Positions 25,865 through 34,426 of a stretch of 64,000 nt of DNA are shown piece by piece. This DNA is from Alkalimonas cellulosilytica (GTDB taxonomy: Bacteria; Pseudomonadota; Gammaproteobacteria; Enterobacterales; Alteromonadaceae), in NCBI RefSeq assembly GCF_036325985.1, contig NZ_JAUHLI010000003.1, forward strand, positions 124,001 to 188,000, given 5' to 3'. Under the pieces are notes generated by a model. It searched no databases. It worked only from the letters and a program-made list of their open reading frames with translations, and was not told where the DNA came from. Each line of letters begins with the position of its first letter. Within the stretch, counting starts at the first letter, position 1. The translations under genes were made by a program, and so were the position numbers.

Positions 25865-26619
25865 ATCAGGACAGTACCAAGCTGCATGCACCTGCTTGGG
25901 TGAAATTGATTTCCTTGTTGTTGTTGGTAGCAGCTTTTATGTTAGCCGCCTGGGTTGTTGTACAGTACATGGATAAGAACCGCCATGATTGGATCCTGGT
26001 AGCCATTTCCCTGGCACAAATTGCATTAACAGGCATTGTATTTTTACTCATTTATTTTTTCTCTGAGCGCGATCACTCCACGGCATCACTTCGCAAAATG
26101 TCTGATAAGTTTATCTCTGAGGAGGTAAAGCGTTCACTGGAAAAAATTGAGCTGCACTTTGCCAACAACCAATGCCCCCAGGTAGAGGTCGATAAAAACT
26201 GGACTGGTATTTTTGGCAAAACGATACAAATCCGCAGTGGGGATTATCTGGCATACCTATGGGTGGGCATTAATGTGAATAAAATCTGGTGCATCTACAC
26301 ATTCGAGGATTTTACGAATGGGCAGGATCCTTCAGGTGTTCACCTGCGCAATAAGCTTAAAGCAACACTGGCAGGTGCTGAGCAAACCGGCTATCACGTG
26401 AATATCACCTACCTTTGCCCTTCCGAGCAAAATAAGAAAAACGGTGCCTTCTCGGTGTGGGCTACAATAGCTGACAAAGATCACCCACATATGCTATCCA
26501 ATGCCCATAGACGACTGTTCTTTGCCAATGATATTGCGATGATGACACACTCAATGCTTAATACCGCCTATCGTGAACATGTATTCCCAAGCCTTGAACA
26601 CCGCCCTAAACCATTGTAA
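25861..26619 (+). CDS. membrane protein of unknown function, coupled to the glycosyltransferase
   Basis: Not recognised. The 252 residues start with two transmembrane helices (about 13-36 and 44-66). A cytosolic domain of about 180 residues follows, with a short charged helix (FISEEVKRSLEKIELHF) and a mixed alpha/beta region containing WTGIFGKTIQIRSGDYLAYLW. Four-bp overlap with the upstream glycosyltransferase implies joint translation and a shared role, perhaps in surface glycan transfer or sensing. That is inference. Confidence 0.7.
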   Translation: MNQDSTKLHAPAWVKLISLLLLVAAFMLAAWVVVQYMDKNRHDWILVAISLAQIALTGIVFLLIYFFSERDHSTASLRKMSDKFISEEVKRSLEKIELHFANNQCPQVEVDKNWTGIFGKTIQIRSGDYLAYLWVGINVNKIWCIYTFEDFTNGQDPSGVHLRNKLKATLAGAEQTGYHVNITYLCPSEQNKKNGAFSVWATIADKDHPHMLSNAHRRLFFANDIAMMTHSMLNTAYREHVFPSLEHRPKPL

Positions 26620-26678
26620 AGCTGGTACATATCGCTCATAAATCTGCTTCAGATCAAACAACACCCGACATCCTGCTC

Positions 26679-26684
26679 TATAAT
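26679..26684 (+). promoter_or_regulatory. -10 element for the PPK2 gene
   Basis: Perfect TATAAT 26 bp before the GTG start, but with only a poor -35. It lies in the gap after the membrane-protein gene. Confidence 0.42.
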
Positions 26685-26709
26685 GGAAGTCTACAACAGG
26701 AGGGTATCT

Positions 26710-27828
26710 GTGGCAGAAAACGAAATATCAAGCATCAAGCAACGAGGTGACATCTTAAGAGGCGATACCCTGCCTGATCTTGCGCCGGCAGCGATCGCAG
26801 AAGAAACCAGTAAACAGAAAATGAGCGGTGCCCAGGCCTCTTTGGAGGTGGTATTGCGGGACATCTCTGAGCGCAGTAACGCGACGATGAATGATCAATC
26901 GGTAGACGTGCTAAGCACGCAGCTGCAATCCATAGTGCAAGGAGCATCGCCGGATGATGTGGCCTTATTGCGTAAAGTACTGCTGCGTGAAGAGTTTGAA
27001 AAAACCGCTAACCTTGATAGTGGCTCGGATGATGAACTGTTACCCGATTGGCAGGAAAGCCCCTACCCTTATAAAAACCGCCTGCGCCGCAAAAGCTATG
27101 AAAAGCAAAAATACAACCTGCAAGTGGAGCTGCTGAAACTGCAACACTGGGTGAAGGAAACAGGCGCCAGAGTGGTGATTTTGTTCGAGGGCCGTGATGC
27201 CGCGGGTAAAGGCGGCACCATCAAACGTTTTATGGAGCACTTAAATCCCCGGGGTGCCCGGGTGATTGCTCTGGAAAAGCCCACCCGGGCAGAACAAGGC
27301 CAGTGGTATTTTCAGCGTTATGTGCAGCATCTGCCAACGGCTGGTGAGATTGTGTTGTTTGACCGCTCCTGGTACAACCGGGCCGGCGTTGAACGGGTGA
27401 TGAACTTTTGCAGTGATGAGGATTACCGCGAATTTATCCGTCAGGCACCCGGTTTTGAGCAAAACCTGGTGCGCTCTGGTATCCATCTAATAAAATTCTG
27501 GTTTTCGGTAACCCGCGATGAGCAAAAACGTCGCTTTATTGAGCGCGAATCGCACCCATTGAAACAGTGGAAGCTAAGCCCCATTGACCGGGCATCCCTT
27601 GATAAATGGGATGACTACACCAAAGCAAAAGAAGCGATGTTCTTGCATACCGACACGGCCGAAGCACCCTGGATTGTGGTGAAATCCGACTGCAAAAAAA
27701 GAGCCCGGCTGAATGCGATGCGCTATGTGCTTAGCCAGTTTGATTATCCTAACAAAGACCTGAAACGGCTTGGCCAGATGGACGCACTCATTGTTAGCCG
27801 AGCTACCACGCACCGGGTGCTTCCCTGA
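26710..27828 (+). CDS. ppk2: polyphosphate kinase 2 family protein
   Basis: Uses polyphosphate to phosphorylate nucleotides (or the reverse); 372 residues. The PPK2 core (about 110-350) has Walker A LFEGRDAAGKGGTIKRF, the lid region GARVIALEKPT and Walker B-like DRSWYNRAGVERVM. About 110 poorly conserved residues precede it. GTG 26710 is preferred because AGGAGGG lies 6 nt upstream. ADP versus GDP/AMP specificity cannot be assigned. It ends 4 bp from the convergent marC. Confidence 0.93.
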   Translation: MAENEISSIKQRGDILRGDTLPDLAPAAIAEETSKQKMSGAQASLEVVLRDISERSNATMNDQSVDVLSTQLQSIVQGASPDDVALLRKVLLREEFEKTANLDSGSDDELLPDWQESPYPYKNRLRRKSYEKQKYNLQVELLKLQHWVKETGARVVILFEGRDAAGKGGTIKRFMEHLNPRGARVIALEKPTRAEQGQWYFQRYVQHLPTAGEIVLFDRSWYNRAGVERVMNFCSDEDYREFIRQAPGFEQNLVRSGIHLIKFWFSVTRDEQKRRFIERESHPLKQWKLSPIDRASLDKWDDYTKAKEAMFLHTDTAEAPWIVVKSDCKKRARLNAMRYVLSQFDYPNKDLKRLGQMDALIVSRATTHRVLP

Positions 27829-27832
27829 AAAA

Positions 27833-28489
27833 CTAAGCGGCAGCATCCACAGCCAAGCCAGCGCGGAATAACTGCAGCAGCTCCGGATCGGTAATGCCAT
27901 TAACAATAAACTGGATGGCAATACAGAACATCAGAAAGCCCATGATCTTGGTCATGGCGTGAGTACCATTTACTCCCAACAAGCTATGTAACCTGCCGGA
28001 TAAGCGTAAAGTCAGCAGCACAATGGCAGCAAGTACCAGTATACCGATAAAAATACCCAGATACTGCCACCAGGCCGTGGATAAGGTTGCCAGGCTGATG
28101 GTTACAGCGATGGAACCCGGCCCACTTAAGCTGGGCATCGCCAATGGGAAAAACGAAATATCATCTTTCTTGCGGCTTTCACGCTTTTCATCCGGGGTTA
28201 AATCCACTGTATCTGGTGGATACAACATGCGAAAAGCCACCCGGCCAATCAGAATGCCACCAGCAATACGCACGCCAGGCAGCGAAATGCCGAAGAAGTT
28301 CATGATCAAACTACCGGCCACCAAAAAGGTGGTTAAAATTCCGACCATGTACAATACGCCCCGCAACGCTTGCTCGTTACGGGTACGCTGATCGTAACCT
28401 TCGGTAATTGCCAGAAAAAGTGGTGCGGTACTGAAAGGATTAACGATGGGCAGCAAGGCTGCCACCGTTATGATAGTGAGTTCGAACAT
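27833..28489 (-). CDS. MarC family integral membrane protein
   Basis: Six-helix membrane protein of 218 residues, MarC/UPF0056 family, with PIVNPFSTAPLFLAITEG in the first third and a PLAMPSLSGPGSIAV motif in the middle. The family's function is not established; the old link to multiple antibiotic resistance was not supported. Start ATG 28489 has GGAG about 7 nt upstream; the frame extends upstream to 28594 without a better start. Confidence 0.9.
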   Translation of the reverse strand: MFELTIITVAALLPIVNPFSTAPLFLAITEGYDQRTRNEQALRGVLYMVGILTTFLVAGSLIMNFFGISLPGVRIAGGILIGRVAFRMLYPPDTVDLTPDEKRESRKKDDISFFPLAMPSLSGPGSIAVTISLATLSTAWWQYLGIFIGILVLAAIVLLTLRLSGRLHSLLGVNGTHAMTKIMGFLMFCIAIQFIVNGITDPELLQLFRAGLAVDAAA

Positions 28490-28527
28490 CACAAGCTCCG
28501 GGTTATATGCAATCGCCGGGCTTGCGT

Positions 28528-28608
28528 TTACTTCTGATAACGGCGTACCAGAATGACCAGCCCGACGGTAAGGATAACTGCAGGTAACAACCAAAACAGC
28601 TCGTTCAT
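28528..28608 (-). CDS. tiny single-helix membrane peptide upstream of marC
   Basis: Open frame of 26 codons (MNELFWLLPAVILTVGLVIL, then VRRYQK). The product is one strong transmembrane helix with an acidic N terminus and a basic C terminus, as expected for a small membrane protein. An AAGGA site lies 10 nt before ATG 28608, and marC starts 38 bp downstream on the same strand. Real small proteins of this type exist in many bacteria, but chance cannot be ruled out at this length. Confidence 0.45.
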   Translation of the reverse strand: MNELFWLLPAVILTVGLVILVRRYQK

Positions 28609-28721
28609 ACCTAAATCCTTGTGGAAAATTTTAATTTACGTTCTGATTGTATCGAATTGAGCTTCTAAAGCAAGCTGGCTCTTTGCTAAGATGCTGTAAT
28701 AACAAGCAATTGGACAAATTC

Positions 28722-29438
28722 ATGCATTGGCGTTTTTGGTTATTGGCTCTGTGTTGCTGGCCGTTACTGCTTTGGCAAGGCAAACGGGTACGAAAGCTGG
28801 CACTGCGTTTACCGGAGGCAGGCGGTGAGCGTTCAGGTATCCTGGGGCACGGGCCAAAACAGCAGTTGCTGATTTGCGGCGACTCTGCAGCGGCAGGTGT
28901 CGGTTGCCACCATCAGCAACAAGCCTTATCAGGCCAGTTAGTTGGGTTGCTGGCACAACAAGCCGAAGTGCACTGGCAACTGCATGCGCAAACGGGCATC
29001 AACAGTGCACAGCTCAGGCAGCACCTGCTGGAGCTGGAAGCAAAACCACTGAGCTGGGTGGTTGTGTCCATCGGGGTAAATGATGTGACCGGGCTTAGTT
29101 CTGCCCGCCAATTCAGAGCGCAGATCAATGCTTTAGTGCAGCTGATTAATCAACGATTTTCAACACCTCAGATCATATTCAGTGCCATTCCACCCATGCA
29201 GCATTTTAGTGCCCTGCCCGCACCCCTGAACCACTGGCTTGGCCTGAAGGCCAGTCAGCTCAATCAGCAGTTGGTCAATACGCTGGCAACATGGCCCAAT
29301 GCCAGGGTGCTCAGCTCCACCATCGAGCTGACACCCGAGATGCTGGCACAAGATGGCTTTCATCCATCCGTTGCAGGCGCCAAACAGTGGGCCAGCCTGT
29401 TGGCAGCAGAAATACAGCGGCTTCGTTACAGCAAGTAA
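28722..29438 (+). CDS. SGNH/GDSL-family hydrolase
   Basis: Esterase-like protein of 238 residues. A short N-terminal hydrophobic segment (about 4-18) is followed by the block I motif LLICGDSAAAG (nucleophile Ser), block III SIGVNDVTG and block V DGFHPSVAGAK (Asp and His). Resembles lysophospholipase-like or arylesterase hydrolases; the substrate is unknown. The start at ATG 28722 has no clear Shine-Dalgarno; the frame is open to 28647. Its 3' end overlaps the convergent kinase gene by 13 bp. Confidence 0.84.
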   Translation: MHWRFWLLALCCWPLLLWQGKRVRKLALRLPEAGGERSGILGHGPKQQLLICGDSAAAGVGCHHQQQALSGQLVGLLAQQAEVHWQLHAQTGINSAQLRQHLLELEAKPLSWVVVSIGVNDVTGLSSARQFRAQINALVQLINQRFSTPQIIFSAIPPMQHFSALPAPLNHWLGLKASQLNQQLVNTLATWPNARVLSSTIELTPEMLAQDGFHPSVAGAKQWASLLAAEIQRLRYSK

Positions 29439-30733
29439 GGCTGCAGCAGCGCCCGTACATTGACTTTGGCTTTCAACCGGGCTGCCAGCAAGTACAAGCC
29501 GCCTATTTTCCGGTGCAAGAAGATCGCATCCGCTGGTGGCGTATGCCAGTAATTGTGCTGCAAACTCAGTGCGGTGCCTGCTTCGCGTATTCGTGCAGCC
29601 AGATCGCTCTGGCCAAAATCAAACGGAGCATCCTGCTGCAACGGCTCGCAAGCCAGCTCCACCAGCGCTAATACCCGCATACGTTGCTCAGCAGCAATCC
29701 GCTCACTAAAAAAGCCAATGATGGTCAGTGCTTGATCCATAGCTGACTGATCATGCTGCAGGCTGGCTGTGAATAATTGTCGATACGCCTGACTAAATTC
29801 CTGGCTGTACTCACGACAAGCACCAAAATCCAGCAGTACCAGCTGCTCTGTGTCTTCGTTGTAGCGGTAATTGGCAAAGTTGGGGTCGGTTTGCACCAAC
29901 TTAAACTCAAACAGCTCTCGAAACAGCAGGCTAAAAAGTTGTGTCACTACCCTGTCTCGCACTGCCTGTGGCTGAGATTGCAGACTTTCTACCGGCACTC
30001 CTTCAACATAGTGCATCACCAGTACACCCGGGCGGCACAAGTCCATCAATGGTTCAGGCAGCAAAAAATAGGGTGAATCACTAAGGGCCTGTTGAAACCG
30101 CTCCATAAAGGCCGCTTCCTGCAGATAGTCGGCTTCACGACTCAGCTGCACTTTGGCTTCATTCAGCAAGGCTTGATAATCCACGCCCTGAGGCAGCAAA
30201 CCGCTGATACGCAGCAAGGTTGCCGCATTATCCACATCGCTGCTGATGCTTTGCCGAATCCCTGGATACTGCACTTTAACGGCGAGTTGTGTGCCGTTAT
30301 CATGCTCGGCTCGATGCACCTGACCTATTGAGGCTGCAGCCATGGGTTTGAAGGTAAAATCGGCGAAATGACGCTGCCAGTCTTCGCCAAGCTCTGATCT
30401 AAGTACCGCAGCCAACTGTTTGGGAGGCATTGGATTGGCATTATCCCGTAACCGGGCCAGCATATCCGCTAACTCTTTGGGCAGTAAATCCCCTGCATCC
30501 ATCGACAACAACTGTCCCAGCTTCATGGCAGCACCACGCATGTGCGCCAGCTGACTGGTTAAGCGTTTCACATTGGCAGGAGTCAGCAGCAATTCCATCC
30601 GGCTACCGGGCTCACCTTTTGCCAAACGTTTAGCCCCCTCGGCCAACATGCCACCGGCCAGCTTACCGGCCAAACTGGCGAATCCACCCAAGCGTGCCAG
30701 CCGACCGGCTGGGACTTTACTACTGGAAGACAT
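29426..30733 (-). CDS. ABC1/UbiB-type atypical kinase
   Basis: Protein of 435 residues of the ABC1/ADCK family. The family KxGQ helix (AAMKLGQLLSMDAG, about 66-79), an Ala-rich loop (AAASIGQVHRA), the lysine strand LAVKVQYPGI and the metal loop LLDFGACREY are visible. The bacterial paralogue UbiB supports ubiquinone synthesis. This copy stands away from ubi genes and lacks UbiB's C-terminal transmembrane pair, so a lipid-related ATPase role is only inferred. Confidence 0.86.
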   Translation of the reverse strand: MSSSSKVPAGRLARLGGFASLAGKLAGGMLAEGAKRLAKGEPGSRMELLLTPANVKRLTSQLAHMRGAAMKLGQLLSMDAGDLLPKELADMLARLRDNANPMPPKQLAAVLRSELGEDWQRHFADFTFKPMAAASIGQVHRAEHDNGTQLAVKVQYPGIRQSISSDVDNAATLLRISGLLPQGVDYQALLNEAKVQLSREADYLQEAAFMERFQQALSDSPYFLLPEPLMDLCRPGVLVMHYVEGVPVESLQSQPQAVRDRVVTQLFSLLFRELFEFKLVQTDPNFANYRYNEDTEQLVLLDFGACREYSQEFSQAYRQLFTASLQHDQSAMDQALTIIGFFSERIAAEQRMRVLALVELACEPLQQDAPFDFGQSDLAARIREAGTALSLQHNYWHTPPADAIFLHRKIGGLYLLAARLKAKVNVRALLQPYLL

Positions 30734-30816
30734 AGCTCTCCTGTTTTACTATCGGAACAACACCTTGTGCATACGTCATTCGCTGGCGTCTGGCCCACTC
30801 AAAGAAGGAGGAACTC

Positions 30817-31674
30817 ATGAGCACGTACCATCCCCCAAAAGTCTGGCAACCCAGTTCAAATGGCGGTAAATTTGCGTCCATCAACCGCCCGGTTGCCGGC
30901 GCAACCCATCAAAAAGCCTTGCCTGTCGGAGCGCATCCACTGCAATTGTATTCACTTGGCACACCCAATGGCATTAAGGTCACCATTCTGCTGGAAGAGT
31001 TACTGGCTTTGGGCCACCAAGGAGCTGAGTATGATGCCTGGTTGATTGACATCGGTCAGGGCGATCAGTTTGGCAGTGGCTTTGTCGAGCTAAACCCGAA
31101 CAGCAAGATCCCAGCGCTACTGGATCGCAGTGAGCCCACACAGCCGCAGCGGGTATTTGAGTCTGGTGCTATCTTGTTGTACCTGGCTGAAAAGTTTCAG
31201 TGCTTTTTAGGACAATCGGCGGCGGAGCGCACCGAAATTCTCAACTGGTTGTTCTGGCAAATGGGCAGTGCTCCTTTTGTCGGTGGCGGTTTTGGTCACT
31301 TTTATGTGTATGCACCGGAAAAATACGAGTACCCCATCAACCGCTACGCCATGGAAACCAAGCGTCAACTGGATGTGTTGGATCAATGGCTGGCAAGTCG
31401 GCCCTATATAGCCGGTAAAGAATACAGCATCGCCGATATGGCGATCTGGCCCTGGTATGGTGCTTTGGCACTGGGGCAAGTGTATAGCTCGGCTGAACAG
31501 AATGCTGCCAAGTTTTTGGATGTGCAAAGCTACGCTCACCTGCAGCGCTGGGCTAAACAAATCAATAAGCGCCCTGCGGTGCAACGTGGCCGCCTGGTGA
31601 ACCGCAATTCGGAGGATGGCAGCACCCTGCCTGAACGCCACAGCGGCGATGACTTTAAAGCACTGGGCTTCTGA
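30817..31674 (+). CDS. yghU: glutathione-dependent disulfide-bond oxidoreductase, YghU type
   Basis: GST-fold protein of 285 residues, close to E. coli YghU (288). It has the extended N terminus (YHPPKVWQP), thioredoxin-like domain motifs (SLGTPNGIKVTILLEEL, NSKIPALLD, ESGAILLYLAEK) and the helical C-terminal domain. YghU reduces disulfide-bonded substrates using two glutathiones. A GGAGGA site precedes the start. Confidence 0.92.
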   Translation: MSTYHPPKVWQPSSNGGKFASINRPVAGATHQKALPVGAHPLQLYSLGTPNGIKVTILLEELLALGHQGAEYDAWLIDIGQGDQFGSGFVELNPNSKIPALLDRSEPTQPQRVFESGAILLYLAEKFQCFLGQSAAERTEILNWLFWQMGSAPFVGGGFGHFYVYAPEKYEYPINRYAMETKRQLDVLDQWLASRPYIAGKEYSIADMAIWPWYGALALGQVYSSAEQNAAKFLDVQSYAHLQRWAKQINKRPAVQRGRLVNRNSEDGSTLPERHSGDDFKALGF

Positions 31675-31690
31675 GGTTACTTGGGTAAAA

Positions 31691-31722
31691 GCAGACAGCC
31701 GGCTAAGCGCCGGCTCGGCTGC
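31691..31722. terminator. hairpin between yghU and the lipase gene
   Basis: Perfect stem AGCCGGC / GCCGGCT (31697-31703 with 31709-31715) with a 5-nt loop, plus outer GCAG / CTGC pairing. It lies between convergent genes and probably ends both, although no T-run is present. Confidence 0.55.
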
Positions 31723-31735
31723 AGCAAATGGTGTA

Positions 31736-32911
31736 CTAACTCAGGTAATCAATGGCATTTCTGGCGGCACGATAGAGTGAACCTAAGGTGCGGTCAAAAA
31801 CCCAACGAATAAATGAAAACGACAGGTCGCGTACTGTGGTCACCGCCTGACGGGCAAATACCAGCATATGACCAAGCAAGCCTCTGGTTTGCTCCGCAAA
31901 CTGCACAGAGGCAGCTGCCACTTCTTCTAAGGTTCTTGCCAGTAAATCGTAAAATGTCAGGCCGGTACCGATGGTTGCCTGCGCCATGATGGCGGATAAC
32001 TTGCCTGCATTTTTTAGCAGCGTAAGCAATGCATTACCTATTTTTTCCGCCCAGTAGGACGTAAAAGAAGCCTGATGACGTTGCTCGTAATCGAGTACCA
32101 CCGGGGTGAAAATTTCATTGGAGCGGGCATTCAGAATGCCCCAGTCATCGCTATTGGCTGTGTTCACATAGCCAGGGGTGTCCGTTGCGTGCATGCCATG
32201 TGCCGCCGCATCAATGCCCTGACCATAGTCCAGCCGGTATTCCAGCCCATCCAAAGGGGCATGATGAAATGGCCACAGTGGTACCAAAGGTACTGGATCG
32301 GCGCCATGGGTGCAGCGGAAAATATTGCTGGCGCCAAGGCTGCCGGTATGGTTCATGGCAAAGTTGCGCAAGCCTACCCTGGGCGCGCCAAAAGTATACA
32401 AGTTCACATTGCAACCATAGCGGGCTTTCACCCAATCGGCGGTTAATGAAGCCAGAGCGCCCCCTAAGCTGTGGCCAACGCAGTGCACCGTGGTTCTGGC
32501 CTGTACCAACGGAGAGAGAGACTGCTCAAACAAAGGCTTCATACTCTGAAAGGCACGATTAAAGCCTGCATGGACTGAAGAGCCAGTGTCCGAGCCGGAA
32601 ATACCGACATTGCCATTGGTTAACCAGTCCCGGCCACTGGTCATCTTGGTACCACGGATAGCAACAGCAATATGATCACGATAATAGTCTTTGCCCTTGC
32701 CGATAATCGCAAAGCCTGTGCGGCGATTCATCAGCCGGTCAAACCAGGTACCGGTAACGCCTGTGACTGGACCATCGGACAAATCAAAATCGAAATAACG
32801 GGTGCTTTCAGAGTGACGGTTAAAACGGTAAATACCACGAGCGGTTGGCGTGCGAATATCATAAACCAGACTAGCTAAATCCGAGGCAATTTTGGGCGTG
32901 ATCGCTTGCAT
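31736..32911 (-). CDS. class 3 lipase, candidate T6SS effector
   Basis: Protein of 391 residues with an alpha/beta-hydrolase Lipase_3 domain (about 60-225). The triad can be read: Ser148 in VGHSLGGALASL, Asp205 in HGADPVPLVPL and His216/217 in PFHHAPLDG. The C-terminal ~110 residues are amphipathic helices that could contact membranes. No signal peptide is present. It is the last gene of the T6SS-linked minus-strand block and follows a small DUF6795-like gene by 17 bp, the layout of a phospholipase effector and its immunity partner. Export by the T6SS is inference. Confidence 0.85.
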   Translation of the reverse strand: MQAITPKIASDLASLVYDIRTPTARGIYRFNRHSESTRYFDFDLSDGPVTGVTGTWFDRLMNRRTGFAIIGKGKDYYRDHIAVAIRGTKMTSGRDWLTNGNVGISGSDTGSSVHAGFNRAFQSMKPLFEQSLSPLVQARTTVHCVGHSLGGALASLTADWVKARYGCNVNLYTFGAPRVGLRNFAMNHTGSLGASNIFRCTHGADPVPLVPLWPFHHAPLDGLEYRLDYGQGIDAAAHGMHATDTPGYVNTANSDDWGILNARSNEIFTPVVLDYEQRHQASFTSYWAEKIGNALLTLLKNAGKLSAIMAQATIGTGLTFYDLLARTLEEVAAASVQFAEQTRGLLGHMLVFARQAVTTVRDLSFSFIRWVFDRTLGSLYRAARNAIDYLS

Positions 32912-32928
32912 GAACTCAGTTCCTTCAT

Positions 32929-33477
32929 TTAATACTCGGCGACAGGGGCGTCCAACTTACAAATACCAACGACCCCAAGCGGATGTTGCGGATACTCTTC
33001 GTTTTCCAGCACGTATCGCTGCTCTGGATCGGTCACTTCGCACTGCAGACCGGCCAAAGCACGGCGGAAACTAGAGTGAGGTTTCAGACTGGGTGTAGAG
33101 CTGTACCAAAGGACATAATTCTTTTGCTGATACTCAATCGACAGCACCTGACGCACCGTGCTTTGATCAAGCATATTGCCGGGTAAGCGGGAGCGGATAT
33201 TTCTCTCGGAAAAGTAAAAACGACCGTGCGCATCCGTGACTACACTCTCCATATAGGATTTGTCGTAATCCAGTTCCCGATACACAGTGATGCCCGCTAA
33301 AGGCTCCCCTTTGTGGGTGAGCACCCCCTGCACTTCAGGGCATAAATGAACATCGTAGCGTTTAAACCATCCAAACATACCTGCTTGCACCTGCGTTGAG
33401 AAAAGAAACAGCACGCCAAGACCTAGCCAGCCGAAGCGATGCAACCAACCACTTTGAGACAAAGCCAAGGTTTTCAT
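32929..33477 (-). CDS. DUF6795-like exported protein, candidate immunity protein for the lipase
   Basis: Protein of 182 residues with a hydrophobic N-terminal signal or anchor (about 10-32, ...STQVQA). A transthyretin-like beta domain follows, with a CPEVQGVLTHKGEPLAGITV strand pattern and VVTDAHGRFYF. Such DUF6795-type domains are often seen beside T6SS effector genes. An exported location fits neutralising a lipase that attacks membranes from the periplasm. Start ATG 33477 has TGGAAG upstream; the frame is open to 33498. Confidence 0.68.
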   Translation of the reverse strand: MKTLALSQSGWLHRFGWLGLGVLFLFSTQVQAGMFGWFKRYDVHLCPEVQGVLTHKGEPLAGITVYRELDYDKSYMESVVTDAHGRFYFSERNIRSRLPGNMLDQSTVRQVLSIEYQQKNYVLWYSSTPSLKPHSSFRRALAGLQCEVTDPEQRYVLENEEYPQHPLGVVGICKLDAPVAEY

Positions 33478-33675
33478 GGGACTTCCAGCAAAAAACAATA
33501 CCTAATATTAACCCAGGATACCAGAAATTGAAACGATAAATTGAGTTAAATTTAACCATTAACATTCATTTGCAGCATGAGATGTTAGCAAGGGATTACC
33601 TAACAGCAGTAACTAATTAAAAGGCAGATTTCTTACACAATCAGCTCAATGATAAGTGATCTACCGCAGCAATGG

Positions 33676-33999
33676 TTAAGCCCGATCTTTCACTAACAAT
33701 CGATTTAAACATTTAGGGCAGCAACCGCCACCTTTAAATTTCGGCAATAGATTTCCCAAAAGATCCTTTTCGTCTTGCTCATTACGAATAACAAGATAGG
33801 TCGGCAACTCTGAAAGTTCTCTTTTAAGGAAAAAAAAGCTGCTGCGTTGAATCAGTTCATCACCATCGAAGAATTCAACTTTTATTTCATGGACATCCAC
33901 AATGCTGGTTTCAGGTGAGTTGAGTTGTTCTGATAGCTGTTTTGATGCGTAAGGATATAAAGCAACTTCACCATGAACAGGGCAAGGATAAAGTGACAT
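33676..33999 (-). CDS. candidate immunity protein for the Rhs toxin, zinc-ribbon-like
   Basis: Not recognised by family. The 107 residues have an N-terminal CPVHGEV and a C-terminal CCPKC, together a plausible Cys/His zinc site (C6, H9, C94, C97). There is no signal peptide, so it should be cytosolic. It starts 4 bp after the Rhs stop codon, with GGAGA upstream, and shares the low GC of the Rhs tail. This is the standard place for the cognate immunity gene of an Rhs toxin. Function is inferred from position only. Confidence 0.7.
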   Translation of the reverse strand: MSLYPCPVHGEVALYPYASKQLSEQLNSPETSIVDVHEIKVEFFDGDELIQRSSFFFLKRELSELPTYLVIRNEQDEKDLLGNLLPKFKGGGCCPKCLNRLLVKDRA

Positions 34000-34003
34000 A
34001 GCA

Positions 34004-34426
34004 TTAGTCTCCAAAAATTTTCGCGTCAGACGGTAGCTGACTAAATCCACTTTTACGCAAGAACTTTGCATAACTTAAAGGTGACTTCCCTATTTGCGAG
34101 GTATTACCGGCATTCAATATGTCTACGACGTGAGAGACACAACTATTTTCGATAGGATCATAAATACCGAGTTCTTCATTAATCAGATTTTTTTGGAGTT
34201 TCATAGCAGATTCAGCATCTTCTAGTTTTACGATACTTTCATGAGCCGGTGTTTTACCTGAGTTATAACTACCAGCTCTAATGATTGTAGTAGTAGACTT
34301 ATCGCTTGAAGTAATAACTTGATGCGTTGCATAATTTAAGTCATTCCAAACTACTTCAACAGTAAAGTGTCCTTCAGCATATCCATTCTCAAACTGCCTT
34401 ATAACAGCATACCCCTCTTTACATGT
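34004..34426 (-). other. Rhs C-terminal toxin region
   Basis: Codons 1173-1312, directly after DPLGL. The region is visibly more AT-rich than the Rhs core, as for exchangeable toxin tails. Key features are His1192 in AEGHFTVEV on a predicted strand and Cys1268 in ENSCVSHVVDIL at the start of a helix. The His-strand then Cys-helix order resembles circularly permuted papain-like (NlpC/P60 or LRAT-type) enzymes. Protease, amidase or acyltransferase activity is possible but not shown. Confidence 0.6.
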
